Shown: positions 52,120-62,309 of the stretch, piece by piece
How the letters are laid out: each line of letters opens with the position of its first letter
How positions within the stretch are numbered: position 1 is the stretch's first letter
Assembly (NCBI GenBank): GCA_026224775.1
Contig: JAMFRP010000022.1
Location: 1 to 64,000 of the forward strand
Source of the DNA: Bacteroidota bacterium
Lineage (GTDB): Bacteria > Bacteroidota > Bacteroidia > Sphingobacteriales > Sphingobacteriaceae
Direction: 5' to 3'
DNA length: 64,000 nucleotides
Position numbers and translations under genes: made by a program
The notes under the pieces: generated by a model
Seen by the model: the letters and a program-made list of their open reading frames with translations, nothing else
What the model was told of the DNA's origin: nothing
The model's database searches: none

Positions 52120-53058
52120 TTATTTAGCATTAAGTTTTTCTGGTATAATCCCTGTTTCTACCATCCACATTTCACAAAGCTGTGTCCACAATTCGGTAGA
52201 ACCGGGATTATTTCTTAAAGCGATAGCATGACCTCCTTGCAGGAAGGCGTGAAAACTAACCGGTATCTTATTTTGCAGCAATGCCTGGTAAAACAGCAGA
52301 CTGTTCATTGGGTTTACCGTTTTATCGTTAACCGCGTCGACTATAAAGCATGGTGCCGTGGCTGGGGTTACTTGTAACTGCAGTGAGAATCTTTTCTTCA
52401 GTTCATCCGATGCGCCTGGGCCCAGTAAACTTTTAACACTGCCCGCATGGGCATATAGTGTGCTCATGTCTATAACCGGTGAAACCAAGATCATGAAATT
52501 TGGTTTAAAGGACACTCCATCCAAGCTATCACCTATAGCCGATACATCGTAACCGATGGTTCCGGCTGATGCCGCAAGATGCCCTCCGGAAGATGATCCT
52601 GTAATTCCGATCTTGTCTGCGTTGATACCCCAATTGGCCGCATTCGCCCTGATGTACCTAATTGCGCGCTGGGCGTCCATTAGGGGGCCGGTTTCCCGCT
52701 GTTTCAGGTCAGGTGAATTCGGCAGACGGTAATTAAGTACAAATGCACTTACCCCTATTGTATTAAACCATTTAGCCAGCTGCAAACCACTTATTACATA
52801 TGCCAGGTGTTCATACCCGCCACCCGGGCAAATAACTACCGCCGCACCTTTATTTTCCTGTTTACCCGGAAAAAAAGCGTACATGCCGGGTAGCATGACC
52901 CGAAAAACCCGCTCATTAGCTATGCTGTCTTTTAATTTCAGATGCCTGGAATTCGGGATCTTATCTTTAGGCCATATCGGTATAAAATCCTGAGCAGGAG
53001 CTGTCAGGGAACAGCACAATAAAATTATAATACAACTATATTTAAATGAGTTTGCCAT
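52120..53058 (-). CDS. Secreted alpha/beta-hydrolase esterase (acetylesterase type)
   Basis: A 312-residue protein with a signal peptide (IIILLCCSLTAPAQ). The oxyanion loop is CPGGGYEHLAY, the nucleophile Ser is in GITGSSSGGHLAAS, the acid is in FIVDAVNDKTVNPMNS, and the base His is in QGGHAIAL. This is the BD-FAE / xylan-pectin acetylesterase type. It is the last gene of a five-gene pectin operon and likely removes acetyl groups from pectin. Confidence 0.8.
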   Translation of the reverse strand: MANSFKYSCIIILLCCSLTAPAQDFIPIWPKDKIPNSRHLKLKDSIANERVFRVMLPGMYAFFPGKQENKGAAVVICPGGGYEHLAYVISGLQLAKWFNTIGVSAFVLNYRLPNSPDLKQRETGPLMDAQRAIRYIRANAANWGINADKIGITGSSSGGHLAASAGTIGYDVSAIGDSLDGVSFKPNFMILVSPVIDMSTLYAHAGSVKSLLGPGASDELKKRFSLQLQVTPATAPCFIVDAVNDKTVNPMNSLLFYQALLQNKIPVSFHAFLQGGHAIALRNNPGSTELWTQLCEMWMVETGIIPEKLNAK

Positions 53059-53081
53059 TTTTCTATTATAGACCTTTCTGA

Positions 53082-54053
53082 TTACTCAATACTAATTATA
53101 GTTTGAAGCGGATCCCAATCGCCAAAAATATTCCGGAGTGTAATTTGCCCCACCTGAGCCGGTGTTAATTGTTTTGACCAGGGCACCCTGGCAGTAACAT
53201 CAGCTCCAGGACCATAGTTTTTGAACTCTGCATAGCGTGCCGTTTTATAGCTTTCGGTTTTATTCCAGTTACTCCAACCCTCGGCCTTTACTTGCTCACC
53301 CAGGTAACAATGCATATAAATCACACAAGCATAAGGTCGCCAGGGGCGGCCAAGTGATACCATATGCAAGGCGCTATCGCCTGTTAAAGTACAATTGTTA
53401 AATACAAAGCCATAAGAATGATCCTGTGGTGTTGATGCAGCAGTAACATGTGAATTCTTTTTGCTGTGGATATGGCAGCTTTCAAACCATGCAGTAGCGG
53501 AACCAAAAATGAAGTCGGTTGTTCCTTCTATATAGCAATCTTTGTAATACTGACGGCTTTTATCATTGTTCAGGAATAAAACATCTTGGTTACCGATAAA
53601 GCAGCAGTCTGTAAAAACAGCTTTATCTCCATCCGCCTCGACTGCTACAGCCTGCCCAGCGCTAAAACCAGCATCATTGCGAAAGGTAATATCACGTGCC
53701 TGGAAGTTATAGCCATTGATAAGAAAACTATAAGAGGAACGTGTACTGATATTATTCCCACTCGCGGATACTTTACCCGTGTGGTCGTCATAAGTCAGAA
53801 TAGTATTAAAGCGCGACTCACCCCTTAACTCCACAAAGTTTTTTCCCGAGTCTAAATGCAGTTTTTCCTTGTAAATACCATGTTTAATGAAAATCACAAT
53901 ATGGGTTTGATTATTCCGCGGGATTGCGTTTATGGCTTCCTGTACCGTTTTATAATTACCGCTGCCATCGGCTGCCACAATTAGGCGGCTAACCTGGCCA
54001 AAAGAAAAGCTTACCAAAAACGCAAAAAGCGTTAACAATAGAGCCTTTTTCAT
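53082..54053 (-). CDS. Pectin methylesterase (CE8)
   Basis: A 323-residue secreted enzyme that demethylates homogalacturonan. The signal peptide ends FSFGQ. CE8 motifs follow: GxYKEKL (HGIYKEKLHL), QAVAVEADGDKAVF (with substrate Gln), the catalytic Asp pair in GNQDVLF and EGTTDFIFG, and LGRPWRP with the catalytic Arg. It overlaps the next upstream gene by 4 bp. Confidence 0.9.
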   Translation of the reverse strand: MKKALLLTLFAFLVSFSFGQVSRLIVAADGSGNYKTVQEAINAIPRNNQTHIVIFIKHGIYKEKLHLDSGKNFVELRGESRFNTILTYDDHTGKVSASGNNISTRSSYSFLINGYNFQARDITFRNDAGFSAGQAVAVEADGDKAVFTDCCFIGNQDVLFLNNDKSRQYYKDCYIEGTTDFIFGSATAWFESCHIHSKKNSHVTAASTPQDHSYGFVFNNCTLTGDSALHMVSLGRPWRPYACVIYMHCYLGEQVKAEGWSNWNKTESYKTARYAEFKNYGPGADVTARVPWSKQLTPAQVGQITLRNIFGDWDPLQTIISIE

Positions 54054-54811
54054 TTGCCGGTTTGCTTACTTTTAACGATCCTGCCTTCCAGGTCGAGGTG
54101 CAGACGCTTGATTTCGTTTAACACCAGCTCCGCCATCAGCCTCGCGCCGTATTCATTAAAGTGGGTATTATCGCGCCTTCCTGACGGATAATTAGGATGT
54201 TCTCCCGAATCAACCTGCATGTAGAGCATTTTAGCTGTTTCCGGTCCCAGCTTGCCAACTAACTCCCGGCTCCGTTCATCCAAATCAATAACGGGTACTT
54301 TTAGGGAATCGCCAACGGCTCTCACCGCATTTGAATATTCCAGGTGTGTTTCCTTTATTTTACCATCCTTATCAAAATTACATCTGGTAACCGGGGTGAT
54401 TAACACCGGAATAGCATTTTTGCCGCGTGCCTGCGTAATAAACAAGACCAGATTTTTCCGGTAATCGCCTACCGGAGTGTACCTGTCAGCAAACTGAGGT
54501 TGATTTGCCTCATCATTGTGGCCAAATTGTATCAGTACATAGTCGCCGGCCTGCAGGCTGTCAACAATGGGTGCCCAGCGGTTCTCACTTATAAATGTAC
54601 GGGTACTTCTGCCGCCTCTGGCTTCGTTTCTGATACTTACCGAACTATCAAAATAATCGGCAAAAGGCATACCCCAACCAGTAAGCGGTAGCCGGTCCTT
54701 GGTATAAAGGCACATCGTAGAATCACCTATCATATAAATTTTGATAGGTTTGGGTGGTAAGGTAACCGCTATTAGTAGAAAACCGGCGGTAAAGATCTTT
54801 TTCAGCTTCAT
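54050..54811 (-). CDS. Rhamnogalacturonan acetylesterase (CE12, SGNH fold), copy 1
   Basis: A 253-residue secreted esterase that removes acetyl groups from rhamnogalacturonan I. Motifs: GDST (nucleophile Ser in IYMIGDSTMC), GGRSTRTF (block II), GHND (block III), and DNTHFNEYGA with the catalytic Asp-His. The N-terminus looks like a short signal peptide. It lies in tandem with a second CE12 gene of the same plan. Confidence 0.85.
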   Translation of the reverse strand: MKLKKIFTAGFLLIAVTLPPKPIKIYMIGDSTMCLYTKDRLPLTGWGMPFADYFDSSVSIRNEARGGRSTRTFISENRWAPIVDSLQAGDYVLIQFGHNDEANQPQFADRYTPVGDYRKNLVLFITQARGKNAIPVLITPVTRCNFDKDGKIKETHLEYSNAVRAVGDSLKVPVIDLDERSRELVGKLGPETAKMLYMQVDSGEHPNYPSGRRDNTHFNEYGARLMAELVLNEIKRLHLDLEGRIVKSKQTGK

Positions 54812-54823
54812 TTCCTTGTATTG

Positions 54824-55612
54824 CTATTTTATAGGTAAATCTTTCCCTTTTATTATCCTCGCAGCAAGTTCGGGCTGTATAACTCTTATGCGGGCCAATA
54901 CCAGTTCGGCCATTTTACGGGCACCCAACTCATTAAAATGCGTGTTATCTTCCTTGCCTTCGGGGTAATTAGGATTTTCTCCGGGCAGCAAATGATTAAA
55001 CAATAGGTTTGATTGATCAGGACCAAGCTTTTGCAGCAACTGCATGCTTAAACTGTCCAGGTCAATTAAAGGCACATTATTTTTTGCCGCTACATCCCTC
55101 ATTATTTGCGCGTACTCCACATGGGTATCCACTACTTTACCGGTAGTATCAAAATTTCTGCGGGTAACTGGTGTTATTAATATCGGGTTAACCTCCTTAT
55201 TTCTGGCCTCTGTTACAAAACGGGTAAGGTTGCTACGAAACTCATCGGGTGTAGCATAGCTGCCTTTGGTTTTTACTTCATCGTTATGGCCGAATTGTAT
55301 TAGCAGATAATCACCCTTTTTCATATTGGCGGCAACAGATTGCCACCGGCCCTCGTTGATAAATGTTTTCGTGCTACGCCCGTTTTGTGCACGATTGTCA
55401 ACAGTTACCGTCTGATCCCAAAAAGTGGCAAAGGGCATTCCCCATCCCGTTTCGGGATATGCCGATTTCGCTTTTATCGACATGGTAGAATCGCCTATCA
55501 TATAAATGGTTATAGGATCCTGTAATTGCGTAAATCCCATCATGACTAAAAAAAAAGAACCGATTAGTACACGTTGGTACACGTTTTTTTTTGCGAAAAG
55601 TTTATTTAACAT
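54824..55612 (-). CDS. Rhamnogalacturonan acetylesterase (CE12, SGNH fold), copy 2
   Basis: A 262-residue paralogue of the adjacent CE12 gene with the same motifs: GDSTMS, NGRSTKTF, FGHNDEV and DNTHFNELGA. A signal peptide or anchor lies at residues about 13-32. The two differ throughout, so the duplication is old. It starts just after the GH28 gene. Confidence 0.85.
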   Translation of the reverse strand: MLNKLFAKKNVYQRVLIGSFFLVMMGFTQLQDPITIYMIGDSTMSIKAKSAYPETGWGMPFATFWDQTVTVDNRAQNGRSTKTFINEGRWQSVAANMKKGDYLLIQFGHNDEVKTKGSYATPDEFRSNLTRFVTEARNKEVNPILITPVTRRNFDTTGKVVDTHVEYAQIMRDVAAKNNVPLIDLDSLSMQLLQKLGPDQSNLLFNHLLPGENPNYPEGKEDNTHFNELGARKMAELVLARIRVIQPELAARIIKGKDLPIK

Positions 55613-55624
55613 ATTAGTATAATA

Positions 55625-57178
55625 TTATTGTATAGTTATTGCGCTTTTATCCAAGTGTTTTTCAAGTTTAAGCGGCTCAGCTAAACTTTTCAGGTTGGTA
55701 TCTGACACTTTAACACCCTTTGTACTTCCGCTTGCCGAAATAAATATTGAGGTGTTACTATTAAATCCAATGCTGTTAAAAGTTATATTCTGCGCGTTAT
55801 TCAGTTCGATCAATGTTGATGCCGGCGAAATTAGCTTTACATTTTCCAAAGAAATATCCGCCGCGTCCACCGCGCTGAATGCAGTTTTTGCAGATATAAC
55901 CATATTCGACATATATATATGATTCACCGGCATTTCAGGCAGCCCGGTAATGGCAATGGCGGATTTGGCATTGTTACAGAAAATGTCGCTGATATGAAAA
56001 TCCTGAAAACGTGGTGTTCTGCTATTCACCGCCACCTGTGCGGATGTGCCGTCCTTAGCATCTTCGTTATAATAGGTATTGAAAAGTATGGCTTCATTTA
56101 AAATATCGCGCATATAAATATGATCCACAAATACATCATGTACCAAGCCACCACGGCCACGGCTACTTTTTACACGTATGCCAACATCCGTATTTACAAA
56201 ATCACAATTGGTAACATATATGTTTTGCATACCACCATCTGTATTGCTGCCTATTACAAACCCACCGTGCGCATGGTAAACGATACAATCGGCAATAATG
56301 ATATTTTTCAGGGCAGGATCAGTAGCCGCATCTCCTTTATTACCACTTGATTTCATACAGATACCGTCATCACCAGCATTTACTGTGCAGTGATAAACCG
56401 CTGCGTTTTTGCAGGACGACAAATCAATACCATCGCCGTTTTGCGCATAATATTCATTGTTTATAGTCACATTACGAATGATCATATCGGTACAATTCCG
56501 GGGATTGAGTGCAAACTGAGGTGAATTTTTAAATGTGGGTCCATCTATGATTACCCCAGTGCTGTTCTGTACCGCCACCATTGTCGGACGAGTATTTTCT
56601 GTTGTAGGATAATACATGCTGCCATCCTTGCTAACCGAGCCGCCAGCTTTTACCAAGTCTCCCCAAAGAGTTGGTGCAGCCTTGCTTTTTTTGAGTGGTC
56701 GCCAGGTATCGCCCCCCCCGTCATAAACCCCCTCGCCGGTAATTCCAACATTATGGAGGTTATTTCCTGACAAGGGCAACTTTGCCTTACCATTAGCAAC
56801 CGGATATTGAGCATGATCGGTAGTAAAGATTATCAGTGCACCGCGATCTGCATGCAGGTTCACATTACTTTGCAGTTCGATAGGCCCGGTAAGCCACAAC
56901 CCAGGGGGGATCTGTACTACACCGCCGCCAGCGGCATTACATGCCGAGATCGCTTTTTCAATGGCGGTTGTATTGAGTGTTTGACCATCGCCAATTGCAC
57001 CGTAGTCCTGTATATTAAAAGCTTTATCGTTAAAATGAGGTTCATTTATCGTCATTTTAAACGGGGCGTGAGCAAGATAATAAGCCAGATCTTTTTCACT
57101 ACCCTGTGCATCAGCGGTATTGGCTATCGCGGCTAAAAAAATATAGGCAAGGACAAGAATTGTTATTTTAAATTTCAT
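55625..57178 (-). CDS. Exo-polygalacturonase type glycoside hydrolase GH28
   Basis: A 517-residue secreted enzyme (signal peptide ends ANTADAQ). The catalytic pattern of GH28 is seen as NGDGIDLSSC, AGDDGICMKSS, HGGFVIGS and GIRVKSSRG, supplying the three Asp, the His and the Arg/Lys. The chain folds as a right-handed beta-helix. It would cut galacturonan from chain ends after demethylation. It leads the operon. Confidence 0.9.
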   Translation of the reverse strand: MKFKITILVLAYIFLAAIANTADAQGSEKDLAYYLAHAPFKMTINEPHFNDKAFNIQDYGAIGDGQTLNTTAIEKAISACNAAGGGVVQIPPGLWLTGPIELQSNVNLHADRGALIIFTTDHAQYPVANGKAKLPLSGNNLHNVGITGEGVYDGGGDTWRPLKKSKAAPTLWGDLVKAGGSVSKDGSMYYPTTENTRPTMVAVQNSTGVIIDGPTFKNSPQFALNPRNCTDMIIRNVTINNEYYAQNGDGIDLSSCKNAAVYHCTVNAGDDGICMKSSGNKGDAATDPALKNIIIADCIVYHAHGGFVIGSNTDGGMQNIYVTNCDFVNTDVGIRVKSSRGRGGLVHDVFVDHIYMRDILNEAILFNTYYNEDAKDGTSAQVAVNSRTPRFQDFHISDIFCNNAKSAIAITGLPEMPVNHIYMSNMVISAKTAFSAVDAADISLENVKLISPASTLIELNNAQNITFNSIGFNSNTSIFISASGSTKGVKVSDTNLKSLAEPLKLEKHLDKSAITIQ

Positions 57179-57529
57179 AATTATTGGTTATAGTCAAATT
57201 ACAAAGTAAGTTTATATCAAAGGTCTACTGGTTGTTAACTAACCTGAATCACTTTTTTGAATTGTTTACTTATTGGTTTTATCGTTACAAACGTAAAAAG
57301 GTAATCGATTTATTGAGTTCAAAAATTGACTGAATAGGTCTTATTTCTATTAATATTTGTTAAAATACTCTCTTTATGGTTGAGGTACAATGAATAATTG
57401 ACAGCCGGTTAGTTATTTTTAAATATATGATCTAAAAAACCTGTTTGTATAGTTCAAGGCCTGGTTAAACCAATGGTCGAAAAGTATAAATATATGCGGT
57501 GTATTAGCTATGGTATGTAATTTGTCATC
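57179..57529 (-). promoter_or_regulatory. Intergenic region with candidate operon promoter
   Basis: TACGTTTG (minus strand, 57288-57295) is a perfect -7-type match about 110 bp before the GH28 gene; a TTG lies 24 bp further up, wider than the usual 20. The region also has TGGTTAAACCA near 57462. No gene is seen. Confidence 0.45.
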
Positions 57530-59185
57530 CTATTTTGTTAAAGCGCCCACCCTAAGCCAATCAAAATCCGCATAACCTGAATCATTTGACTGGCTTTCGC
57601 GAGTGCAAAACAGACCTACTTTTGCCCCAATCCACTGTCCTACCCTCGCCTGAAATTCATCAGCTAACCACACATAGTCGATGCCATTTAGGCTATAACC
57701 AAAATGGCACTTCGCACCGGCCTCAATCTTCACCCCCAGGTAAATTATCGAAGATGACAACTTAGTTATTTTTTTTTCATCTTCTGTTCCGCCTTTACCC
57801 GCATCCTTACATTCCTTATAAACCAGGTAATTCCCATCGGCTGAGCTTTCCACAGCTATCGCGGCGTAGTCTAAACCCATAATGGTCAAGCCTGCCTTTT
57901 CATCTTTCAGTTTTGGATTGGGCACGAAATCTACCTTAGTCGTTACCATAAATTCATCAGCGGGAAACTTTTGCAGGAGTACATTTCCGGCACTCCATAA
58001 ATTTTGCTTATCTGGTATCATTACCGAATACAACCTCAGGGCACCCTTAACCGGGTTCATATAATACCAGGCTTCGCCGGGATTAGCCATCCATTGCCAT
58101 TGCAAGCCCAGCGTATTACCATTAAATTCGTCACTTTCGACAGGTGTATTAATGGGATACGATCTGCCTACATTGGGCTTTTTATAGCTTGCAACCGGTT
58201 CACCTTTCCCATTTCCGCTTTTATCGATACCAATCACGGGCCAGTTATATTTCCATTGCATGGGCTGCAAATGAAGCACTCTGCCGTAGGGGCCTTTATC
58301 CTGAAAATGCAGGAACCAATCCTGGCCGGTTTGGGTACTTACCCAGGCACCTTGGTGAGGGCCATTTGTGCTGCTCTTACCCTGATCCATCACGACCTTG
58401 CGTTCATAAGGTCCATAAACGCTTTTTGAGCGGAGCACTAATTGCCAACCTGTTGACACCCCGCCCGCAGGTGCAAATATGTAGTAATAGCCATTACGCT
58501 TATAAAACTTTGGCCCTTCAATGGTGGGGTCGGTTTCATGGCCGTCATATACGATTACGCCCTTATCCGTCACCTTCGTTCCATCTGCATTAAGTTTATT
58601 CACTGCTAGAATGCTCTTTATGCCAGCCTTACTGCCGGCAAATGCGTGTACCAGGTACATTTGGCCGTCATCGTCCATCAGCGGGCATGGATCTTCAAGG
58701 CCTAAACCCGGATAAACCAGCATTGGATCACTCCAGGGACCGGCAGGATTTTTGGCTTTTATTAGATATATGCCATAATTGATATCGGGATAATAGATGT
58801 AAAATTCACCATGAAAGCAGCGGATGGATGGTGCCCAAACACCGTCACCATGCCGGGGAATATTATAATGATCGAACGGGGGTTGCCGCAATAAGGCATG
58901 CCCTATAATCTCCCAGTTAACAAGGTCCTTCGAATGCAAAACAGGCAAACCGGGAATAGCTTCAAAACTGGATGAGATAAGGTAAAAATCATCACCTACC
59001 CTTATCGCGTCCGGATCGGAATAATCGGCATCCAATATCGGGTTTTTATAGGTTCCGTTTCCCTGATCGGCCACCCAGACTTTTGACACATAACTTGATC
59101 CGCCCTTTTGCACAAGGGGGATATGTTGTGCTACAACCCTGCAACACCACATCATTAAAACTAATGACAGCAGTTGTTTTTTCAT
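57530..59185 (-). CDS. Glycoside hydrolase GH43 with C-terminal concanavalin A-like domain
   Basis: A 551-residue secreted enzyme (signal peptide ends VVAQ). The GH43 five-bladed propeller begins YKNPILDADYSDPDAIRVGDDFYL (base Asp), with the acid Glu in TDPTIEGPKFYKRNGYYYIF. The C-terminal about 200 residues are the GH43_C2 beta-sandwich (DEFNGNTLGLQWQWMANPGEAWYYMN). This plan fits arabinofuranosidases or xylosidases acting on pectin side chains. Confidence 0.9.
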   Translation of the reverse strand: MKKQLLSLVLMMWCCRVVAQHIPLVQKGGSSYVSKVWVADQGNGTYKNPILDADYSDPDAIRVGDDFYLISSSFEAIPGLPVLHSKDLVNWEIIGHALLRQPPFDHYNIPRHGDGVWAPSIRCFHGEFYIYYPDINYGIYLIKAKNPAGPWSDPMLVYPGLGLEDPCPLMDDDGQMYLVHAFAGSKAGIKSILAVNKLNADGTKVTDKGVIVYDGHETDPTIEGPKFYKRNGYYYIFAPAGGVSTGWQLVLRSKSVYGPYERKVVMDQGKSSTNGPHQGAWVSTQTGQDWFLHFQDKGPYGRVLHLQPMQWKYNWPVIGIDKSGNGKGEPVASYKKPNVGRSYPINTPVESDEFNGNTLGLQWQWMANPGEAWYYMNPVKGALRLYSVMIPDKQNLWSAGNVLLQKFPADEFMVTTKVDFVPNPKLKDEKAGLTIMGLDYAAIAVESSADGNYLVYKECKDAGKGGTEDEKKITKLSSSIIYLGVKIEAGAKCHFGYSLNGIDYVWLADEFQARVGQWIGAKVGLFCTRESQSNDSGYADFDWLRVGALTK

Positions 59186-59235
59186 TCTTTATGGTTATTG
59201 TACAGTATTTTCAAGGTGTATGCTCATTCTTAAAT

Positions 59236-60597
59236 TTATTTCTCCCTTAAATTATGTGATTTATTTAAAACGGAAATGCTAACCGACAGCGTATCTGACA
59301 TTTCAATAGCGTTGCCTTTGGATGCCCGGATAAGATAGTAGGTAACCTGGTTTTCGGCAGGCATAGCTATGTTAAATTGGTAAGCCGCTATGGTATCCGT
59401 TTTTGTAATCAACCTGCTAGTGTTTTTAAATAACATACGTTTGTCAGGGCTTGTAAGCAACTGGTAGGTAACCCCATTTTGTGGCCAACTGCTGTTAAAC
59501 TGCAATATCGCCATATTATTAATGCTTCGCACCATAAAGTTAGCTATGGCTATTGAATGCCCAGTTGTCTCTTTGGGCAAATCCTTCCAAATGGTAAAAG
59601 GATCCCAATCGCCGAACAATAGTTTGTCATCATAATAGGTCTTAGCAGCGCTATCGGTAAGTTGTTGAGACCATGGCACCCTGTGCCTTAAGTCAACCGG
59701 TGTACCGTCAAATTTAGTTGTTTTATATTCCGCATAAGTTATTACAGCTGTCTTTGTACCATCATCCCATATTGACCATCCGGATGGAACGATAGAAGCG
59801 CTCATTGCGGTATTTAAAAATACCACCTTATTTTCCGCCCGCTTGCGCCCCTGGGTTTCGGTGCGGCTATCGTTCTGCCAGGGCCTGCCCAGCGTATAAC
59901 TCGTTAAGCCATGATTGTTTGGCATCGTACAGTCTCTGAATACCAGGCCGTATTGCTGTCCAGCCGGAGTACTTGCCGCTGTTACATAACCACCTTTACC
60001 ACCATCGACCCGATCCCGTGGAAAGATAACACAATGGTCAAAAACAGCCACTGCCGCGCCATATATAAAATCGGTATTACCATCAATATAACAATTATTA
60101 AAATACACCCGGTTCCCATCCCGGTTTGTCAAAACGGTATCCTGCCCGCTGATAAACCTGCAGTTAAAAAAGACAATCCGGTCAGCGTTGGTCTTGACCG
60201 CAAGCGACTGTGGCCCGTCAAACAGACGTCCTTGCGTGTTTTCCATGGTGATATTCATCAGCATACAATCGTTGGCATTAATAACCACTACGGATGTACC
60301 GCCCTTACCATCACCGTAGGCTATTATTGTCCGTGCTACATCTTCCCCGATTAGTTCTATAAAGGGTTTTGTGGCGGGGATGATGATCTGCTCCGTATAA
60401 ATACCCGCCTTGATAAAGATCTTATAAGGCGTTGTCCTACCTTCCGGCGCATTATTTATTGCCTGCTGAATGCTTGTGAATTTTCCGCTACCATCTTTGG
60501 CAACCAATGCGTCATATGCCACCGTCACTTTGGCGCCCGCGGGGAGGTAAATAAACACAAGAAGCAGGAACCAGCTAAAATTCAATTTTATATGCAT
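59236..60597 (-). CDS. Pectin methylesterase (CE8) with C-terminal extension
   Basis: A 453-residue secreted enzyme. Motifs: KAGIYTEQI, QSLAVKTNADRIVF, the catalytic Asp in SGQDTVL and NTDFIYG, and LGRPWQNDSR. The CE8 core ends near residue 330 and a beta-rich extension of about 120 residues follows (HSIAIANFMVRSINNMAILQFNSSWPQNGVTYQLL), absent from the 323-residue paralogue at 53082. The extension looks like a fibronectin type III-like or sorting-related domain. Confidence 0.9.
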   Translation of the reverse strand: MHIKLNFSWFLLLVFIYLPAGAKVTVAYDALVAKDGSGKFTSIQQAINNAPEGRTTPYKIFIKAGIYTEQIIIPATKPFIELIGEDVARTIIAYGDGKGGTSVVVINANDCMLMNITMENTQGRLFDGPQSLAVKTNADRIVFFNCRFISGQDTVLTNRDGNRVYFNNCYIDGNTDFIYGAAVAVFDHCVIFPRDRVDGGKGGYVTAASTPAGQQYGLVFRDCTMPNNHGLTSYTLGRPWQNDSRTETQGRKRAENKVVFLNTAMSASIVPSGWSIWDDGTKTAVITYAEYKTTKFDGTPVDLRHRVPWSQQLTDSAAKTYYDDKLLFGDWDPFTIWKDLPKETTGHSIAIANFMVRSINNMAILQFNSSWPQNGVTYQLLTSPDKRMLFKNTSRLITKTDTIAAYQFNIAMPAENQVTYYLIRASKGNAIEMSDTLSVSISVLNKSHNLREK

Positions 60598-60618
60598 AGA
60601 GATTAGTTTTCCGATAAA

Positions 60619-62280
60619 TTATTTATCTATTGTCAATGCTGATTTATCAGCACCATATTTAAATTCGGTTACGTTTTTTGCTGCTGATATGCTGGTATGC
60701 TGAACGCTGATCTGTCCGGAGCGATCTCCATTTATGCTAAAAAATAAACCGGGGCTGTTTTGAGTAACTATTTGGTTAAACGTGATGTGATTGCTATTCT
60801 CAATATTAATCAGCGGCCCGGGGTTATTGCATTCCAGGCTTATATTGTTTAAATTAATGTTTTGTGCCTCCATGATATTAACCCCCGCTTTAGCTTTTAT
60901 AAATACGTTTTCCAGGTAGATATCTTTAATGCTCATCTCTGGCAACCCACGTATAAACACGGCCCTTTCCGCCCCGTTACACACAATATTGCTGATATAA
61001 AATTTGCGAAACTGTGGAGTACCTTCATCAACAGCGGGGATATCCACTTTACCGTTTGTTTGAGTCAACGTTGGAGCCTTTGCAAAGTAGTACATATCAA
61101 ATAAGATAGCATCATGCACAATATCGCGCATGGTGATATTCCTGATAAATATATTCTCCACGATACCGCCGCGGCCGCGAACCGTTTTGAAGCGGAGGCC
61201 GTTATCTGTGCCGATAAAAGTACAATCAGAAACAAAAATATCATGAGCGCCGCCCGACATTTCACTGCCAATCACAAAGCCACCATGCGCCTTATACACT
61301 ATATTATTGCGAATGACAATATATTGGGAAGCTTTACCAACCTTCCGCCCATCTTCGTCCTTACCCGATTTTATACAAATACCATCATCACCAGCGTCTA
61401 CTGTACTGTTTTCAACCAATACATGCGAACAGGATTCGATATCCATTCCGTCGCCGTTTTGGGCATTGGGAAGATTGCGTATCCTGACACCTTCCAGCGT
61501 CAGATCATCACATAACAGCATATGCAGGCACCAAGCCGGCGAATTCTGAAATGTGACACCTTGTAACAACACCTTTTTACAATTATTAATCACTACTAAA
61601 TTCGGTCGGAAGTAGTCCTTAATGGCTTCATAGTTCTTTAATGACTTTTCAGTATCCACATAACCGGCATTGGGTATCTTTGCACCTTTTGCGTAGCTGG
61701 CCGACGGGTACCAGGTGCGGCCGTCATTGCTTAGTTCGCCCCCGGAAGCCAACAGTTCTTTCCATTCTTGTTCAGTAATCCTATCTCTGCCCATGGCACG
61801 CCAAACCTCGCCATGTCCATCTATCACGCCTTCGCCGGTTATAGCGATATTGGTTAAATCGGTTCCGGATATAGGCGACTCATTGCGAATGGCCTTGTGT
61901 CCTTCATAGTTACCCTGAATTAATTTATATTGACTTTTATCATCAGTAAACTGCAGCAATGCTGCACGATCAATATGCAGGTTAACATTACTCTTGAGTA
62001 CAACCGGCCCGGTAAGCCATAAACCCTGCGGTATCAGCACCACTCCTCCACCTTTGTTGCTGCAATCCGTAATCGCGTTATTGATACTTTCTGTATTTAG
62101 AGTAGTGCCATCAGCTTTAGCGCCATATTTGATAATGTTAAATGTGTCAGTTTTGAATAACGGTTGTTCCGCTCTCGGTAAATTTTGCCATGAATATTTT
62201 TCACCGCCTGTCTGCGCTATTATCTGTCTTGACAGTACAATAGCGAGTGATGACAATAATAATTTTTTGTTGATGTTCAT
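60619..62280 (-). CDS. Glycoside hydrolase GH28, second copy
   Basis: A 553-residue secreted enzyme (signal ends RQIIAQ). GH28 motifs: NGDGMDIESC, AGDDGICIKSG, AHGGFVIGS and NGLRFKT, the same set as the 55625 paralogue. An insertion of about 30 residues (ASGGELSNDGRTWYPSASYAKGAK) near residue 180 separates it. It lies between CE8 and GH95 genes in one transcript. Confidence 0.9.
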   Translation of the reverse strand: MNINKKLLLSSLAIVLSRQIIAQTGGEKYSWQNLPRAEQPLFKTDTFNIIKYGAKADGTTLNTESINNAITDCSNKGGGVVLIPQGLWLTGPVVLKSNVNLHIDRAALLQFTDDKSQYKLIQGNYEGHKAIRNESPISGTDLTNIAITGEGVIDGHGEVWRAMGRDRITEQEWKELLASGGELSNDGRTWYPSASYAKGAKIPNAGYVDTEKSLKNYEAIKDYFRPNLVVINNCKKVLLQGVTFQNSPAWCLHMLLCDDLTLEGVRIRNLPNAQNGDGMDIESCSHVLVENSTVDAGDDGICIKSGKDEDGRKVGKASQYIVIRNNIVYKAHGGFVIGSEMSGGAHDIFVSDCTFIGTDNGLRFKTVRGRGGIVENIFIRNITMRDIVHDAILFDMYYFAKAPTLTQTNGKVDIPAVDEGTPQFRKFYISNIVCNGAERAVFIRGLPEMSIKDIYLENVFIKAKAGVNIMEAQNINLNNISLECNNPGPLINIENSNHITFNQIVTQNSPGLFFSINGDRSGQISVQHTSISAAKNVTEFKYGADKSALTIDK

Positions 62281-62309
62281 TTATATATAATTTCAGTATT
62301 TAAGTTTTT

